Below are positions 7,643 to 16,586 of a stretch of 48,029 nucleotides of DNA, one piece after another. The notes under the pieces are model-generated. The model did no database searches, was not told the origin of the DNA, and saw nothing but the letters and a program-made list of their open reading frames with translations. Location of the stretch: NCBI RefSeq assembly GCF_028688795.1, contig NZ_JAQTXM010000010.1, forward strand, positions 1 through 48,029, written 5' to 3'. A program made the position numbers and the translations under genes. The number at the start of each line of letters is the position of its first letter. Position 1 is the stretch's first letter. Origin of the DNA: Rhodoferax sp. GTDB lineage: Bacteria; Pseudomonadota; Gammaproteobacteria; Burkholderiales; Burkholderiaceae_C.

Positions 7643-10078
7643 TCAAACACGCTGGCTAGCTCCGACTTTTTCCACCAAAGTTGCCACAATGGCAGCCACT
7701 GCTGTTTCAATCTGTTGCTCAGACAGAGCCGCCTCATGAGAATTCAGTGTCAGGCGCACCGCCATACTCTTTTCAGGCAAACCCGTTGGCTCATCAGTCC
7801 GATCTGTTGTCTTGGGGCGATAGATATCGAACAACACAGCGTCACGCAACACCCCACCACTGGACGCCGCCCATATCGCCTGCATCAATGCATCATGCGT
7901 GACAGTCTCTTTGACGAGGACAGCAATGTCACGTTCGACTGCCTGGAAACGCGGCACCTGTTCAAAATGCGGCACCTGGCGACTCAACACTGCGTCCAGA
8001 TCTAGCTCAAATACCACCGGCGCATGCACCAAGTCATACGATTGGCGCCACTTGGGGTGCAACTCTCCGACAAAGCCAACTGTCGCGCCATCACGCAGCA
8101 CACGGGCACAACGCCCAGGGTGCATGGCGGGATGTTCGGCCGCCTCAAACGTGAGATGAATGGGCGCGAACAAAGCTTCCAGGTCGCCTTTGACATCATA
8201 AAAGTCAACCATTCGCTCTTTGCAGCCCCACTCAGGCGCATCGACCGAACCCGTCGCCAAGCCAGCCACGCGCATCGGTTGATCAAAGCCCTGCACGCTG
8301 GTGTCAGTATTGGTTACCGAAGCGTCGCGCAAAAAGACGCGGCCAAGCTCAAAGACCCGCACACGCTGCGCTTTGCGATCTTGATTAAACTTCAACACTT
8401 GTAGCAGAGAACCCAATAAGGACGAGCGCATAACACTCATTTGACTCGCAATTGGATTAAGCAGTTTGATGGGGTTTGCATTGCCTGCCAGCTCGTGCTC
8501 CCAGCGCTCTTCAACAAAGCTGAAGTTGATGGTTTCTTGGTATCCCAAGGCCGCCAGGGAACGGCGCACGGCAAACGGGCTGCGTTGGCTCTCAGGACGA
8601 AGCTTGGCGGTGATGGGGGCTTGTGGAGGCGTCTGCGGCAGATTGTGAAAACCGATCATGCGGGCCACTTCTTCGATCAGGTCTTCTTCAATTTGCAAAT
8701 CAAAGCGGTAAGACGGGGATGTGACCTCGATCACGCCATCGCCCTCAGTTACAGGCAAACCCAAGCTGGTTAGCGCTTTAACGCATTGCGCCTGATTCAA
8801 GGGCATACCCAACACCTTGGCGGCTCGCGCGACGCGCATGGTTACAACGCATGGCTTGGGCATGGCAACCTGTTGATCGTCAATTGGGCCACACACGGTG
8901 TCTGGTGTGCCGCAAATCTCCAGAACCAACTGCGTGATGCGCTCGATGTGCTCGACCGTCAACTCGGGGTCGACGCCGCGCTCAAAGCGGTGGCCTGCAT
9001 CCGTCGAAAAGTTAAAGCGGCGTGAACGTCCAGCGATGGCTTTGGGCCACCAGAATGCGGCTTCAACATAAATGTTGACGGTGTCGTCGGACACGGCCGT
9101 CGCATCACCCCCCATGATCCCTGCCAGAGACTCGACTTGCACGGCATCGGCAATCACGCCAACCTGCGTATCGACGGTGACGGTGGTGCCGTTGAGCAGC
9201 TTCAGTTGCTCACCTGGCTTACCCCAACGAACGTCAAGTGAACCGTGAATTTTGTCGAGGTCAAAAATATGCGAGGGCCGACCCAGCTCGAACATCACGT
9301 AATTGGAAATATCCACCAACGCCGTCACACTACGCTGGCCACAACGTGCCAGTTTGTCAACCATCCAGGCCGGTGTCGCCGCTTTGGCGTTGACCCCGCG
9401 AATCACGCGGCCAGAAAAACGACCGCATAAATCAGGGGCGCTGATTTTTACAGGCAAGATTTCGTCTATGGCACAACGGGTTCTCGGAAAAGTTGCTTGC
9501 ATCAAAGGCGCACCCGTCAGAGCAGATACCTCACGAGCCACACCGAACACACTCAGGCAATGCGCCAGATTAGGCGTGAGTTTCAATGTAAAAAGTGTGT
9601 CATCCAGCAGCAAATGCTCCCGGATGTTCTGGCCCACTTTGGCATCTAGCGCCAGTTCGAGCAAACCGCCGTGGTCTTGCGCGAGCTTGAGTTCGTTGGC
9701 CGAGCACAGCATGCCGAAACTATCCACGCCACGCAGCTTGCCCACCTTAATCAAGAAGGGTTTGCCATCGTCCCCCGGTGGAAGCTCGGCTCCAACCACG
9801 GCGCACGGTACCTTGATACCGACACGGGCATTGGGCGCTCCACAGACAATGGTCAACAACTCGGCCTGCCCCACATCCACTTGGCACACGCGCAGGCGAT
9901 CCGCATTGGGGTGTTGCAGGGCTTCTTTGATTTCACCCACCACAATGCGGCTGAATGGTGGGGCTACTGGCTTGAGTTCTTCAACTTCCAGACCCGCCAT
10001 TGTCAAGGTTTCGGCCAGTTCTGTGGTGCTGAGGTGTGGGTTACAAAATTCGCGTAACCAGGATTCAGGAAATTGCAT
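7643..10078 (-). CDS. pheT: phenylalanyl-tRNA synthetase beta subunit
   Basis: An 811-residue protein of the usual bacterial length. Domains in order: N-terminal coil; EMAP-type tRNA-binding domain (about 40-150, [13 protein letters not shown]); B3/B4 editing domain (about 215-380); B5 domain (about 405-475); catalytic-like core; and C-terminal ferredoxin-like anticodon-binding domain (about 715-811, [14 protein letters not shown]). It forms the alpha2-beta2 enzyme with PheS, and the editing site of this subunit clears mischarged Tyr-tRNA(Phe). It follows pheS by 74 bases and precedes ihfA by about 38. No truncation or frameshift is seen. Confidence 0.98.
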   Translation of the reverse strand: MQFPESWLREFCNPHLSTTELAETLTMAGLEVEELKPVAPPFSRIVVGEIKEALQHPNADRLRVCQVDVGQAELLTIVCGAPNARVGIKVPCAVVGAELPPGDDGKPFLIKVGKLRGVDSFGMLCSANELKLAQDHGGLLELALDAKVGQNIREHLLLDDTLFTLKLTPNLAHCLSVFGVAREVSALTGAPLMQATFPRTRCAIDEILPVKISAPDLCGRFSGRVIRGVNAKAATPAWMVDKLARCGQRSVTALVDISNYVMFELGRPSHIFDLDKIHGSLDVRWGKPGEQLKLLNGTTVTVDTQVGVIADAVQVESLAGIMGGDATAVSDDTVNIYVEAAFWWPKAIAGRSRRFNFSTDAGHRFERGVDPELTVEHIERITQLVLEICGTPDTVCGPIDDQQVAMPKPCVVTMRVARAAKVLGMPLNQAQCVKALTSLGLPVTEGDGVIEVTSPSYRFDLQIEEDLIEEVARMIGFHNLPQTPPQAPITAKLRPESQRSPFAVRRSLAALGYQETINFSFVEERWEHELAGNANPIKLLNPIASQMSVMRSSLLGSLLQVLKFNQDRKAQRVRVFELGRVFLRDASVTNTDTSVQGFDQPMRVAGLATGSVDAPEWGCKERMVDFYDVKGDLEALFAPIHLTFEAAEHPAMHPGRCARVLRDGATVGFVGELHPKWRQSYDLVHAPVVFELDLDAVLSRQVPHFEQVPRFQAVERDIAVLVKETVTHDALMQAIWAASSGGVLRDAVLFDIYRPKTTDRTDEPTGLPEKSMAVRLTLNSHEAALSEQQIETAVAAIVATLVEKVGASQRV

Positions 10079-10152
10079 AAGGGATTCTTTTCAGGATTCT
10101 TGGAAACGATCAGCCCCAAAACAAGGAGCACGCCGCAAAGGTGGCCAACAAC

Positions 10153-11244
10153 TCAGCGAAATTGCGCCAAAAAACGAATGTCACCATCAAAAAACAGGCG
10201 CAAATCGTTTACGCCATAACGCAGCATGGTCAGCCGGTCCGGCCCCATGCCAAAGGCAAACCCGATGTAGCGTTCCGGATCCAGGCCCATGTTGCGAATC
10301 ACATTAGGATGGACTTGGCCGGAACCGGCGACTTCAAGCCAACGGCCAGCCAGGAGACCGCTTGGAAATTGAATGTCAACCTCGGCACTCGGCTCCGTGA
10401 ATGGAAAGAAGCTGGGCCTGAAACGCAGCACCAGATCAGGGTTTTCAAAAAAAGTGCGGCAAAAATCTGTGAACACATACTTCAAGTCCTTGAAGCTGAC
10501 GTTCTCACCAACCCAAAGGCCTTCGCACTGGTGGAACATCGGCGAGTGCGTGGCATCGCTGTCCACCCGATAGGTGCGCCCAGGTGCAATGACACGAATC
10601 TCAGGCATGGCGCCCGAAAAAAGAGTGCCCTGACTCGATGTGCCTTCAGGCGAAGTGCCTTCGACTGCAGCGCGGTGCTTCTTCACATGCTGAACCGCAT
10701 GCCGAATCTGCATCGGACTGGTATGGGTGCGGAGCAAATTGGGGGCTTGTTCGCTACCGCCCTCGACATAAAAAGTGTCGTGCATGGAGCGCGCGGGGTG
10801 GTCTTCAGGCGTGTTGAGCGCCGTGAAGTTGAACCAATCAGATTCAATCTCGGGACCTTGAGCAACTTCAAACCCCATTGAGCCAAAGATGCTTTCAATG
10901 CGTTCAAGCGTGATCGACACCGGATGTAAACCACCTGTGCCCCGTTGACGGCCTGGCAAGGTGACATCAAGCGCCTCGGCCTGCAGTTGAGCCTGCAATT
11001 CCTGGTCTGCCAGTGCCTGACGACGCGCGTTCAGGGCCGACTCAATGCCCTGTTTGGCAAGGTTGATGGAGGCACCACGTGTTTTTTTTTCCTCTACCGG
11101 CAAGCTTGCCAGGCCCTTCATCATCTCGGTGATGCGACCAGATTTGCCAAGAAAAAGAGCTTTGCTGTTTTCCAGATCGGCGGGGGTCTGGGCCTGCTCG
11201 AACGCCGTGCGGGCGGCGTCAACAACGGTTGTCAAGTCGTTCAT
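10153..11244 (-). CDS. pheS: phenylalanyl-tRNA synthetase alpha subunit
   Basis: A 363-residue class II synthetase subunit: N-terminal coiled coil (about 1-90), then the catalytic domain with [10 protein letters not shown] (154-163), [19 protein letters not shown] (about 224-242) and [17 protein letters not shown]. It charges tRNA(Phe) together with PheT. An unusual Gly/Ser/Thr-rich insertion lies near residues 190-213, where relatives have a short link; it is built from three copies of a 15-base unit (about 10618-10662). An intrinsic-terminator-like hairpin separates it from rplT. Confidence 0.97.
   Translation of the reverse strand: MNDLTTVVDAARTAFEQAQTPADLENSKALFLGKSGRITEMMKGLASLPVEEKKTRGASINLAKQGIESALNARRQALADQELQAQLQAEALDVTLPGRQRGTGGLHPVSITLERIESIFGSMGFEVAQGPEIESDWFNFTALNTPEDHPARSMHDTFYVEGGSEQAPNLLRTHTSPMQIRHAVQHVKKHRAAVEGTSPEGTSSQGTLFSGAMPEIRVIAPGRTYRVDSDATHSPMFHQCEGLWVGENVSFKDLKYVFTDFCRTFFENPDLVLRFRPSFFPFTEPSAEVDIQFPSGLLAGRWLEVAGSGQVHPNVIRNMGLDPERYIGFAFGMGPDRLTMLRYGVNDLRLFFDGDIRFLAQFR
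10618..10662 (-). repeat. three 15-base tandem units inside pheS
   Basis: On the minus strand three consecutive 15-base units each contain the pattern (G/C)A(A/G)GGCAC and encode the pentads [10 protein letters not shown] and QGTLF. They account for most of an insertion of about 15-20 residues before the conserved [10 protein letters not shown] segment of PheS. The reading frame is kept. Confidence 0.65.
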
Positions 11245-11272
11245 AGATACTTTTATAGACTCAAATCCAAGG

Positions 11273-11307
11273 AAAAAGGGCTAGTGCTTTTTCAAGCTCT
11301 AGCCCTT
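11273..11307 (-). terminator. terminator or attenuator between rplT and pheS
   Basis: On the minus strand, a 9-bp stem AAGGGCTAG/CTAGCCCTT encloses an A-A mismatch, then GCTT/AAGC closed by a GAAA tetraloop, then a T run (complement of 11273-11277). It stands between rplT and pheS, where enterobacteria attenuate pheST through a Phe leader peptide. No Phe-rich leader is seen here, only a five-codon frame MLFKK. One arm is formed by the tail of a dispersed repeat (11296-11344). Confidence 0.65.
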
Positions 11308-11344
11308 ATCAATATTGCGTTAGATGCTACTTTTTAAATAGCAT
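11296..11344 (-). repeat. dispersed repeat copy 1 (upstream of pheS)
   Basis: One of six copies of an intergenic repeat of about 50 bp. In minus orientation the head hairpin ATGCTA…TAGCAT is followed by six bases, CGC, nine bases and AAGGGCTAGAG. The stem pairs with bases different from those of other copies, so pairing is compensated. It occupies the rplT-pheS intergenic region, and its tail forms one arm of the terminator there. Confidence 0.75.
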
Positions 11345-11354
11345 TCAACTCAAC

Positions 11355-11714
11355 TCAAGCAGCCAGTTTGGCCTTGACTTGTTCCACAATACCAGCAAAT
11401 GCGGCCATGTCATGGATCGCAATATCGCTCAAAACCTTGCGGTCAATCTCGATACAAGCTTTCTTCAGACCGTTGGCAAACTGGCTGTATGTCATGCCAC
11501 ACTGACGAGCAGCGGCATTGATACGGGCAATCCACAACTGACGGAACACACGTTTTTTGGTACGACGGTCACGGTAGGCATATTGCCCTGCTTTCATGAC
11601 CGCTTCTTTAGCGACCCGAAAAACATTACCGCGGCGACCACGGAAGCCTTTTGCAAGGGCCAGAACTTTTTTGTGGCGGGCGTGAGCCGTTACACCACGT
11701 TTGACGCGAGGCAT
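11355..11714 (-). CDS. rplT: 50S ribosomal protein L20
   Basis: A 119-residue basic protein beginning [18 protein letters not shown], the invariant N-terminal rRNA-binding extension of L20, followed by the globular domain ([22 protein letters not shown]). A strong AAGGAG lies eight bases before the ATG. It follows rpmI by 25 bases. L20 organises 23S rRNA during assembly and in several bacteria represses its own infC-rpmI-rplT operon by binding the leader mRNA. Confidence 0.98.
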   Translation of the reverse strand: MPRVKRGVTAHARHKKVLALAKGFRGRRGNVFRVAKEAVMKAGQYAYRDRRTKKRVFRQLWIARINAAARQCGMTYSQFANGLKKACIEIDRKVLSDIAIHDMAAFAGIVEQVKAKLAA

Positions 11715-11739
11715 GTGAGTACTCCTTGTTCGTCGTTAA

Positions 11740-11943
11740 TTAAATACCACGGCCTGGAAGCATCTGCGCCATGTGACCCATATTGGTCTCATGAACAGCA
11801 GTTGAACCACGCAGTTGGCGTTTATTTTTAGTGGTCTTCTTGGTCAAGATGTGACGTTTGAAGGCTTGGCCGCGTTTAACGGTGCCACCTGGACGGACGC
11901 GGAAGCGTTTCTTCGCCGCGCTTTTGGTCTTCATTTTGGGCAT
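11740..11943 (-). CDS. rpmI: 50S ribosomal protein L35
   Basis: A 67-residue basic protein with the L35 pattern: [16 protein letters not shown] at the start, then [23 protein letters not shown] lies seven to eight bases before the ATG. It sits between infC and rplT in the standard order. The 217 bases separating it from infC hold several hairpins and may be a translational control region. Confidence 0.98.
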   Translation of the reverse strand: MPKMKTKSAAKKRFRVRPGGTVKRGQAFKRHILTKKTTKNKRQLRGSTAVHETNMGHMAQMLPGRGI

Positions 11944-12160
11944 TTACTGCTCCTGTTACATTGTGCTCGTGAGGCGTCTGCAATCAATTTGCAGCCTTGA
12001 TGGCCCCGAGCCACTTTTGGTGACGAGTTAAAAACTCACCACTTTCAGGTGTGATGCCAGTCAAGGCACCCCACCCAAGGAAGCTTGACGACTGGCCTAA
12101 ACCATGCATCAAACCGCCTTGTTTCAAACCAGCAAAAACCGCTGGCCTAATTATTTATTT
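11944..12160 (-). promoter_or_regulatory. structured infC-rpmI intergenic region (candidate L20 control site)
   Basis: A 217-base gap inside an otherwise tight operon. Minus-strand hairpins include CCAGC/GCTGG just after infC, a long stem pairing CCAG and TCAAG with CTTGA and CTGG (about 12060-12100), and GGTGA/TCACC near 12016-12042. L20 represses rpmI-rplT by binding structured leader RNA in Escherichia coli and Bacillus. The position here is equivalent, but the sequence has not been shown to match a known L20 site. Confidence 0.4.
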
Positions 12161-12754
12161 TCAAGCTGTTGCCGAGGTGTCAGCTACAACAGGTTTAGCG
12201 ACAGCGATCTTCTTGCGACCTGGAGCAATCATCATGATCATCTGACGACCTTCGAGCTTGGGGAACTGCTCCACCAGAATCAAATCACCCAACTCGTCAC
12301 GAATCCGGTTGAGCAAAGCCATACCCAAATCCTGGTGCGTGATTTCGCGACCGCGAAACCGCAGCGTGATCTTGCACTTGTCACCTTCAGCCAAAAAGCG
12401 CTTGATGTTGCGCATTTTGATGTTGTAGTCACCGTCATCGGTACCAGGGCGAAACTTGATCTCTTTGATTTCGATCACGGTCTGCTTGGCTTTCGCTTCA
12501 GCAGCTTTTTTCTGTTCCTGGTACTTGAATTTACCGTAATCCATCAAACGACAAACAGGTGGATTTGCCGTGGCGGCAATCTCAACCAAATCCACATCCA
12601 ACTCACCCGCCATGCGCAGCGCTTCAGTCAGACTGACAACACCCAGGGGTTCGTTTTCCACACCAGATAGGCGAACCTCTGGCACCATGATTTCCCGATT
12701 TAATCGGTGTTTGCGTTCTTCGCGGTGACGGCGATCACGAAATTCGGTAGCGAT
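12161..12754 (-). CDS. infC: translation initiation factor IF-3, ATC start codon
   Basis: A 197-residue IF-3. From the ATC at 12754 the protein begins (M)[18 protein letters not shown], the expected conserved N-terminus, and continues VPEVRLSG. The first ATG in frame (12688) is 22 codons inside and would remove conserved sequence. AAGGA precedes the ATC at a suitable distance. The N-domain (about 20-90) and C-domain (about 105-180, [23 protein letters not shown]) are complete. IF-3 checks the start codon on the 30S subunit, and infC genes with non-AUG starts are known to be autoregulated through IF-3 discriminating against their own start. Confidence 0.95.
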   Translation of the reverse strand: MATEFRDRRHREERKHRLNREIMVPEVRLSGVENEPLGVVSLTEALRMAGELDVDLVEIAATANPPVCRLMDYGKFKYQEQKKAAEAKAKQTVIEIKEIKFRPGTDDGDYNIKMRNIKRFLAEGDKCKITLRFRGREITHQDLGMALLNRIRDELGDLILVEQFPKLEGRQMIMMIAPGRKKIAVAKPVVADTSATA

Positions 12755-12829
12755 GACTTAATCCTTCACAAAATTGCCACATCGAAAGTGGCTTAACCGC
12801 GCAGTGAATGCGTTGAACACAGTCAAAAA

Positions 12830-14743
12830 TCAAACATTTGATTTCTGGGCAACGTCAGCTGAAATTTTTTGCAAAAACTCATCAACTGACATCACTCCAA
12901 GGTCTTGACCGCCCCGGGCGCGAACTGCAACAGCACCTGATGCCATTTCTTTGTCGCCAATGACGATCAAATAAGGCACTTTTTGCATTGAATGCTCGCG
13001 TATTTTATACGTGATTTTCTCATTACGTAGGTCAAGCTCTACCCTAAACCCTTGATTTTGCAGCGTTTTGGCGACACTTCTGGCATATTCGGCCTGCGCG
13101 TCGGTGATATTGAGCACCTTGACTTGCACCGGCGCCAACCATGTAGGCAGCGCACCGGCCGTTTCCTCGATCAAAATACCGATGAAACGCTCAAGGCTGC
13201 CGACGATGGCGCGGTGCAGCATGACCGGACGATGACGCGCACCATCTTCTCCCACATATTCCGCATCCAGACGCTCAGTCATGAAGAAATCAACTTGAAT
13301 CGTGCCGCACTGCCATTGCCGGCCAATCGCATCTTTCAAGGTGTATTCAATTTTTGGTCCATAAAACGCACCTTCGCCTGGGGTGATCTCAAATTCACAA
13401 CCGGAAGCACGCAGACTTTCCATCAAGGCATATTCAGCCTTATCCCAACTCTCATCCGAGCCAATGCGCTTGTCTGGACGAGTGGCGATTTTGTAAATGA
13501 TATTTTTGAATCCAAAGTCGCTATAGACCTTTTGCAGCAGTGCGGTGTAGTCAACACACTCTTGCAGGATCTGGTCTTCGGTACAGAAAATGTGGCCATC
13601 ATCTTGCGTAAATCCACGCACACGCATGATGCCGTGCAAGCCACCAGACGGCTCGTTGCGGTGGCACTGGCCGAATTCGCCATAACGCAAAGGCAGGTCA
13701 CGGTAACTTTTCACGCCCTGTTTGAAGATCAGAATGTGGCCGGGGCAATTCATGGGCTTCAATGCGTATTCACGCTTTTCCGATTCGGTGACAAACATGT
13801 TTTCACGGTATTTGTCCCAATGGCCGGTCTTTTCCCAAAGTCCCTTGTCAAGAAGCTGTGGGCCCTTGACTTCTTTGTAGCCATTGTTGCGATAGACCTG
13901 GCGCATGTACTGCTCCACGTTTTGCCACAACTCCCAACCTTTCGGATGCCAAAACACCATGCCCGGGGCGTGGTCATCGATATGAAACAGATCAAGCTCA
14001 CGACCCAGCTTGCGGTGGTCACGCTTTTCAGCTTCTTCGAGCATCGTCAAATGCTGCTGCAGTTCATCTTTGGTGGCCCAGGCCGTGCCGTAAATACGCT
14101 GCAGCATTTCGTTTTTATGGTCACCACGCCAATAGGCGCCGGCCAGCTTCATCAGCTTGAAGTGCTTGAGTTTGCCGGTGCTGGGCACGTGCGGACCGCG
14201 GCACAAGTCTTCAAACTTGCCTTCACGATAGAGTGACACATCCTGATCAGCTGGAATGCTTTCAATGATTTCTGCTTTGTAATGCTCGCCCATGCCCTTG
14301 AAATAGGCAACAGCCTCATCACGCGGCAGGACACGGCGCACCACGGGCTCATCAAGCGCTGCTAATGTCGCCATTTTTTTCTCAATAACCGTCAAGTCTT
14401 CAAGCGTGAAGGGGCGCTTGTACGAAAAGTCGTAGAAAAACCCGTTTTCAATCACCGGACCGATGGTGACTTGTGCATCAGGAAACAATTCTTTGACGGC
14501 ATATGCCAGCAAGTGAGCGGTGGAGTGGCGAATCACCTCCAGGCCATCCGCGTCTTTGGCGGTAATGATGGCCAGTGTGCTGTTCTTGTCGATGACAAAA
14601 CTGGTGTCTACCACCTTGCCGTCGACTTTGCCCGCCAACGCTGCTTTGGCCAAGCCAGCGCCAATCGAGGCCGCCACCTCTGCCACTGTGACAGAAGATG
14701 CGTAGTCGCGTTGAGAACCATCAGGAAGCGTGATTTGGAGCAT
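12830..14743 (-). CDS. thrS: threonyl-tRNA synthetase
   Basis: A 637-residue class II synthetase: TGS domain (about 1-62), second N-terminal editing domain (about 65-225), catalytic core with the zinc cysteine in [10 protein letters not shown], motif 2 region [23 protein letters not shown] in two parts, motif 3 [14 protein letters not shown], and the C-terminal anticodon-binding domain (about 535-637). It is the first gene of the translation cluster thrS-infC-rpmI-rplT-pheST-ihfA. An apparent leader peptide and terminator precede it, so expression probably responds to charging of tRNA(Thr). The start ATG at 14743 fits the family. Confidence 0.98.
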   Translation of the reverse strand: MLQITLPDGSQRDYASSVTVAEVAASIGAGLAKAALAGKVDGKVVDTSFVIDKNSTLAIITAKDADGLEVIRHSTAHLLAYAVKELFPDAQVTIGPVIENGFFYDFSYKRPFTLEDLTVIEKKMATLAALDEPVVRRVLPRDEAVAYFKGMGEHYKAEIIESIPADQDVSLYREGKFEDLCRGPHVPSTGKLKHFKLMKLAGAYWRGDHKNEMLQRIYGTAWATKDELQQHLTMLEEAEKRDHRKLGRELDLFHIDDHAPGMVFWHPKGWELWQNVEQYMRQVYRNNGYKEVKGPQLLDKGLWEKTGHWDKYRENMFVTESEKREYALKPMNCPGHILIFKQGVKSYRDLPLRYGEFGQCHRNEPSGGLHGIMRVRGFTQDDGHIFCTEDQILQECVDYTALLQKVYSDFGFKNIIYKIATRPDKRIGSDESWDKAEYALMESLRASGCEFEITPGEGAFYGPKIEYTLKDAIGRQWQCGTIQVDFFMTERLDAEYVGEDGARHRPVMLHRAIVGSLERFIGILIEETAGALPTWLAPVQVKVLNITDAQAEYARSVAKTLQNQGFRVELDLRNEKITYKIREHSMQKVPYLIVIGDKEMASGAVAVRARGGQDLGVMSVDEFLQKISADVAQKSNV

Positions 14744-14765
14744 GGGTGTGAGGGGTAAAGTTAGT

Positions 14766-14793
14766 AAAAAAAAACGCGGAAAGCTCCGCGTTT
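14766..14793 (-). terminator. attenuator terminator in the thrS leader
   Basis: On the minus strand, a 9-bp perfect stem AAACGCGGA/TCCGCGTTT (14785-14793 with 14772-14780) with a four-base loop is followed by nine T (complement of 14766-14774). It lies 23 bases before the thrS start codon, so transcripts that stop here never reach thrS. Confidence 0.85.
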
Positions 14794-14803
14794 GTGTTCA
14801 ATC

Positions 14804-14897
14804 TATAGGCATTTGGTGCACCAGGCACGCGGACAACGGCCTCAATGACTCTGTAGGGCTGCTGGTGTCGTTCGCGGTGTCATAACCAAAATGCCTT
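14804..14897 (-). promoter_or_regulatory. thrS leader with alternative RNA pairings
   Basis: Two pairings can be drawn besides the terminator. UCCGCGU (14833-14827) can pair with ACGCGGA, the 5' arm of the terminator (14791-14785), forming an antiterminator. AGGCAUUUUGGU (14896-14885), which includes the ribosome-binding region of the leader peptide, can pair with ACCAAAUGCCU (14817-14807). Together with the Thr-containing leader frame this is the layout of a translation-dependent attenuator. Confidence 0.6.
14842..14883 (-). CDS. putative thr leader peptide, 13 aa
   Basis: A short frame on the minus strand reads MTPRTTPAALQSH and then stops. Threonine codons occupy positions 2, 5 and 6 (ACA, ACG, ACA), three of the first six residues. 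GAAAGG lies about ten bases upstream as a possible ribosome-binding site. It ends about 48 bases before the terminator hairpin upstream of thrS. Threonine enrichment immediately ahead of the threonyl-tRNA synthetase gene makes chance unlikely, though the peptide has only three Thr codons. Confidence 0.6.
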   Translation of the reverse strand: MTPRTTPAALQSH

Positions 14898-14949
14898 TCT
14901 TGCTCTTGTGAAAACTTGACACGGAATTTTAACCGCACTCATCAAAACC

Positions 14950-14985
14950 AAAAAAGGCTGGCCACCCTATCAGGGTGTGCCAGCC
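14950..14985 (-). terminator. intrinsic terminator of aceA
   Basis: On the minus strand, the stem GGCTGG…CCAGCC, continued by ACCCT/AGGGT around a three-base loop, is followed by a run of six T (complement of 14950-14955). It begins about 20 bases after the aceA stop and separates aceA from the thrS leader. Confidence 0.9.
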
Positions 14986-15006
14986 TTCAACTCCTCAGGC
15001 CCAGAT

Positions 15007-16326
15007 TTAGTGGAACTGTTCTTCTTCGGTTGAACCGGTCAACGCAGTCACGCTGGACTTGCCGCCTTGGATCACGGTGGTCACTTCGTCGAAGTAACCG
15101 GTGCCGACTTCTTGTTGGTGCGACACGAAGGTGTAGCCACGGTCACGGGCTGCAAATTCAGGTTCTTGCACCTTCTCAACATAGGCCGTCATGCCGCGAG
15201 CGACGTAGTCTTGTGCCAAGTCGAACATGTTGTACCACATGGAGTGAATACCAGCCAAGGTGATGAACTGGTACTTGTAACCCATGGCGCCGAGTTCTTT
15301 TTGGAACTTGGCGATGGTGGCATCGTCCAAGTTTTTCTTCCAGTTGAACGACGGCGAGCAGTTGTAAGCCAACATCTTGCCTGGGTGCTTGGCGTGAACC
15401 GCGTCAGCAAACTTCTTGGCAAATTCGAGGTCAGGCGTACCGGTTTCGCACCACACCAAATCGGCGTAATCAGCGTAAGCGATGGCGCGCGAGATGGCTT
15501 GGTCCATGCCCTTGTTGGTCTTGTAGAAGCCTTCAGCGGTGCGTTCACCCGTCAGGAATGGCTTGTCATTTTCGTCGTAGTCGCTGGTCAACAGGTCAGC
15601 AGCTTCAGCATCGGTACGGGCAATCACCAGCGTAGGCACGCCGCAAACGTCGGCAGCCATACGGGCAGCGATCAGCTTTTGGCAGGCTTCAGCTGTAGGC
15701 ACCAACACCTTGCCGCCCATGTGGCCGCATTTCTTGACCGAAGCCAATTGATCTTCCCAATGCACGCCAGCTGCGCCAGCGTTGATCATGGCCTTCATCA
15801 GCTCGAACGCGTTCAACACGCCACCGAAACCGGCTTCAGCATCGGCCACGATAGGCGCGAAGTTGTCGATGTAGCCTTTGTCGCCAGCGTCAATGCCACG
15901 CGAGTGTTGGATTTCATCAGCACGACGGAACGTGTTGTTGATGCGCTCAACCACGGTTGGCACCGAGTCCACTGGGTACAGCGACTGGTCTGGGTACATG
16001 GAAGCGTACGAATTGTTGTCAGCAGCGACTTGCCAGCCCGACAGGTAGATGGCTTTCACACCAGCCTTGACTTGTTGCATGGCTTGGCCGCCGGTCAATG
16101 CGCCCAGGCAGTTAACGTAAGGCTCGGTATTGACCAAATTCCACAACTTCTCGGCACCGCGACGGGCCAAGGTGTGCTCAATGGGGAATGAACCACGCAA
16201 ACGCACGACGTCAGCAGCGGTGTAACCGCGCTTGATGCCCTTCCAACGGGGGTTGGTGGCCCAGTCTTTTTCCAGGGCGGCGATTTGTTCTTCGCGGCTC
16301 AACGTTTCTGTTGTGTATTTCGGCAT
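15007..16326 (-). CDS. aceA: isocitrate lyase
   Basis: A 439-residue isocitrate lyase of the short bacterial class. The catalytic signature KKCGHMGGK lies near residues 202-210, with LSGWQVAAD (about 94-102) and the C-terminal NCSPSFNW substrate loop (about 326-333). The enzyme splits isocitrate to glyoxylate and succinate in the glyoxylate bypass, used on acetate and fatty acids. AGGAG lies about eight bases before the ATG. The gene is monocistronic, with its own terminator and two palindromes in its promoter region. Malate synthase is not in the window. Confidence 0.98.
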   Translation of the reverse strand: MPKYTTETLSREEQIAALEKDWATNPRWKGIKRGYTAADVVRLRGSFPIEHTLARRGAEKLWNLVNTEPYVNCLGALTGGQAMQQVKAGVKAIYLSGWQVAADNNSYASMYPDQSLYPVDSVPTVVERINNTFRRADEIQHSRGIDAGDKGYIDNFAPIVADAEAGFGGVLNAFELMKAMINAGAAGVHWEDQLASVKKCGHMGGKVLVPTAEACQKLIAARMAADVCGVPTLVIARTDAEAADLLTSDYDENDKPFLTGERTAEGFYKTNKGMDQAISRAIAYADYADLVWCETGTPDLEFAKKFADAVHAKHPGKMLAYNCSPSFNWKKNLDDATIAKFQKELGAMGYKYQFITLAGIHSMWYNMFDLAQDYVARGMTAYVEKVQEPEFAARDRGYTFVSHQQEVGTGYFDEVTTVIQGGKSSVTALTGSTEEEQFH

Positions 16327-16401
16327 GAGATCACTCCTAAGTTGATGAAAACGGGTTGCAGTGCAAGCGGTCTGCTTGTGCTGTCATGGGACTTATTCTA
16401 A

Positions 16402-16445
16402 GTCTTATAGAAGACTATTTTTTATTCTTATGTCTTATACAAGAC
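16402..16445 (-). promoter_or_regulatory. twin palindromic operators of aceA
   Basis: GTCTTATAGAAGAC (16402-16415) and GTCTTATACAAGAC (16432-16445) differ only in one central base and are spaced exactly 30 bp, about three helical turns. They lie 76-119 bases upstream of the aceA start in AT-rich DNA that should contain the promoter. Each is an inverted repeat of GTCTT. The likely ligand is a dimeric regulator of acetate or glyoxylate metabolism, but I cannot name it with certainty. Confidence 0.75.
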
Positions 16446-16553
16446 TTTTTTTAATTGCAATTAAATCAACAACTTAAGGATCTAATCCCTCAATAAAAGC
16501 GAAAATTCTTGAACTTAGAACGACAATTAACAAAAAGCCAGCCGTCAAAATCT

Positions 16554-16583
16554 CACGATATAAAAAGTAAATTTTATATCGTG
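16554..16583. terminator. 12-bp perfect hairpin after the glutamine-synthetase-like gene
   Basis: CACGATATAAAA (16554-16565) and TTTTATATCGTG (16572-16583) form a perfect inverted repeat around six bases, immediately beyond the stop of the minus-strand gene. There is no clean T run after it on that strand, so it may be a weak terminator or a DNA operator rather than a standard intrinsic terminator. Confidence 0.5.
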
Positions 16584-16586
16584 AAA

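Noticed and set aside
11323..11342. Five-codon frame MLFKK as a Phe leader peptide for pheST
   Set aside because: It lies in the head of a dispersed repeat, has one Phe codon and no clear ribosome-binding site.
13052..14236. 394-codon plus-strand open frame opposite thrS
   Set aside because: Shadow of the highly conserved thrS frame; no ribosome-binding site or protein likeness.
15067..16191. 374-codon plus-strand open frame opposite aceA
   Set aside because: Antisense shadow of the isocitrate lyase gene; composition rich in His, Val and Gln is typical of such shadows.
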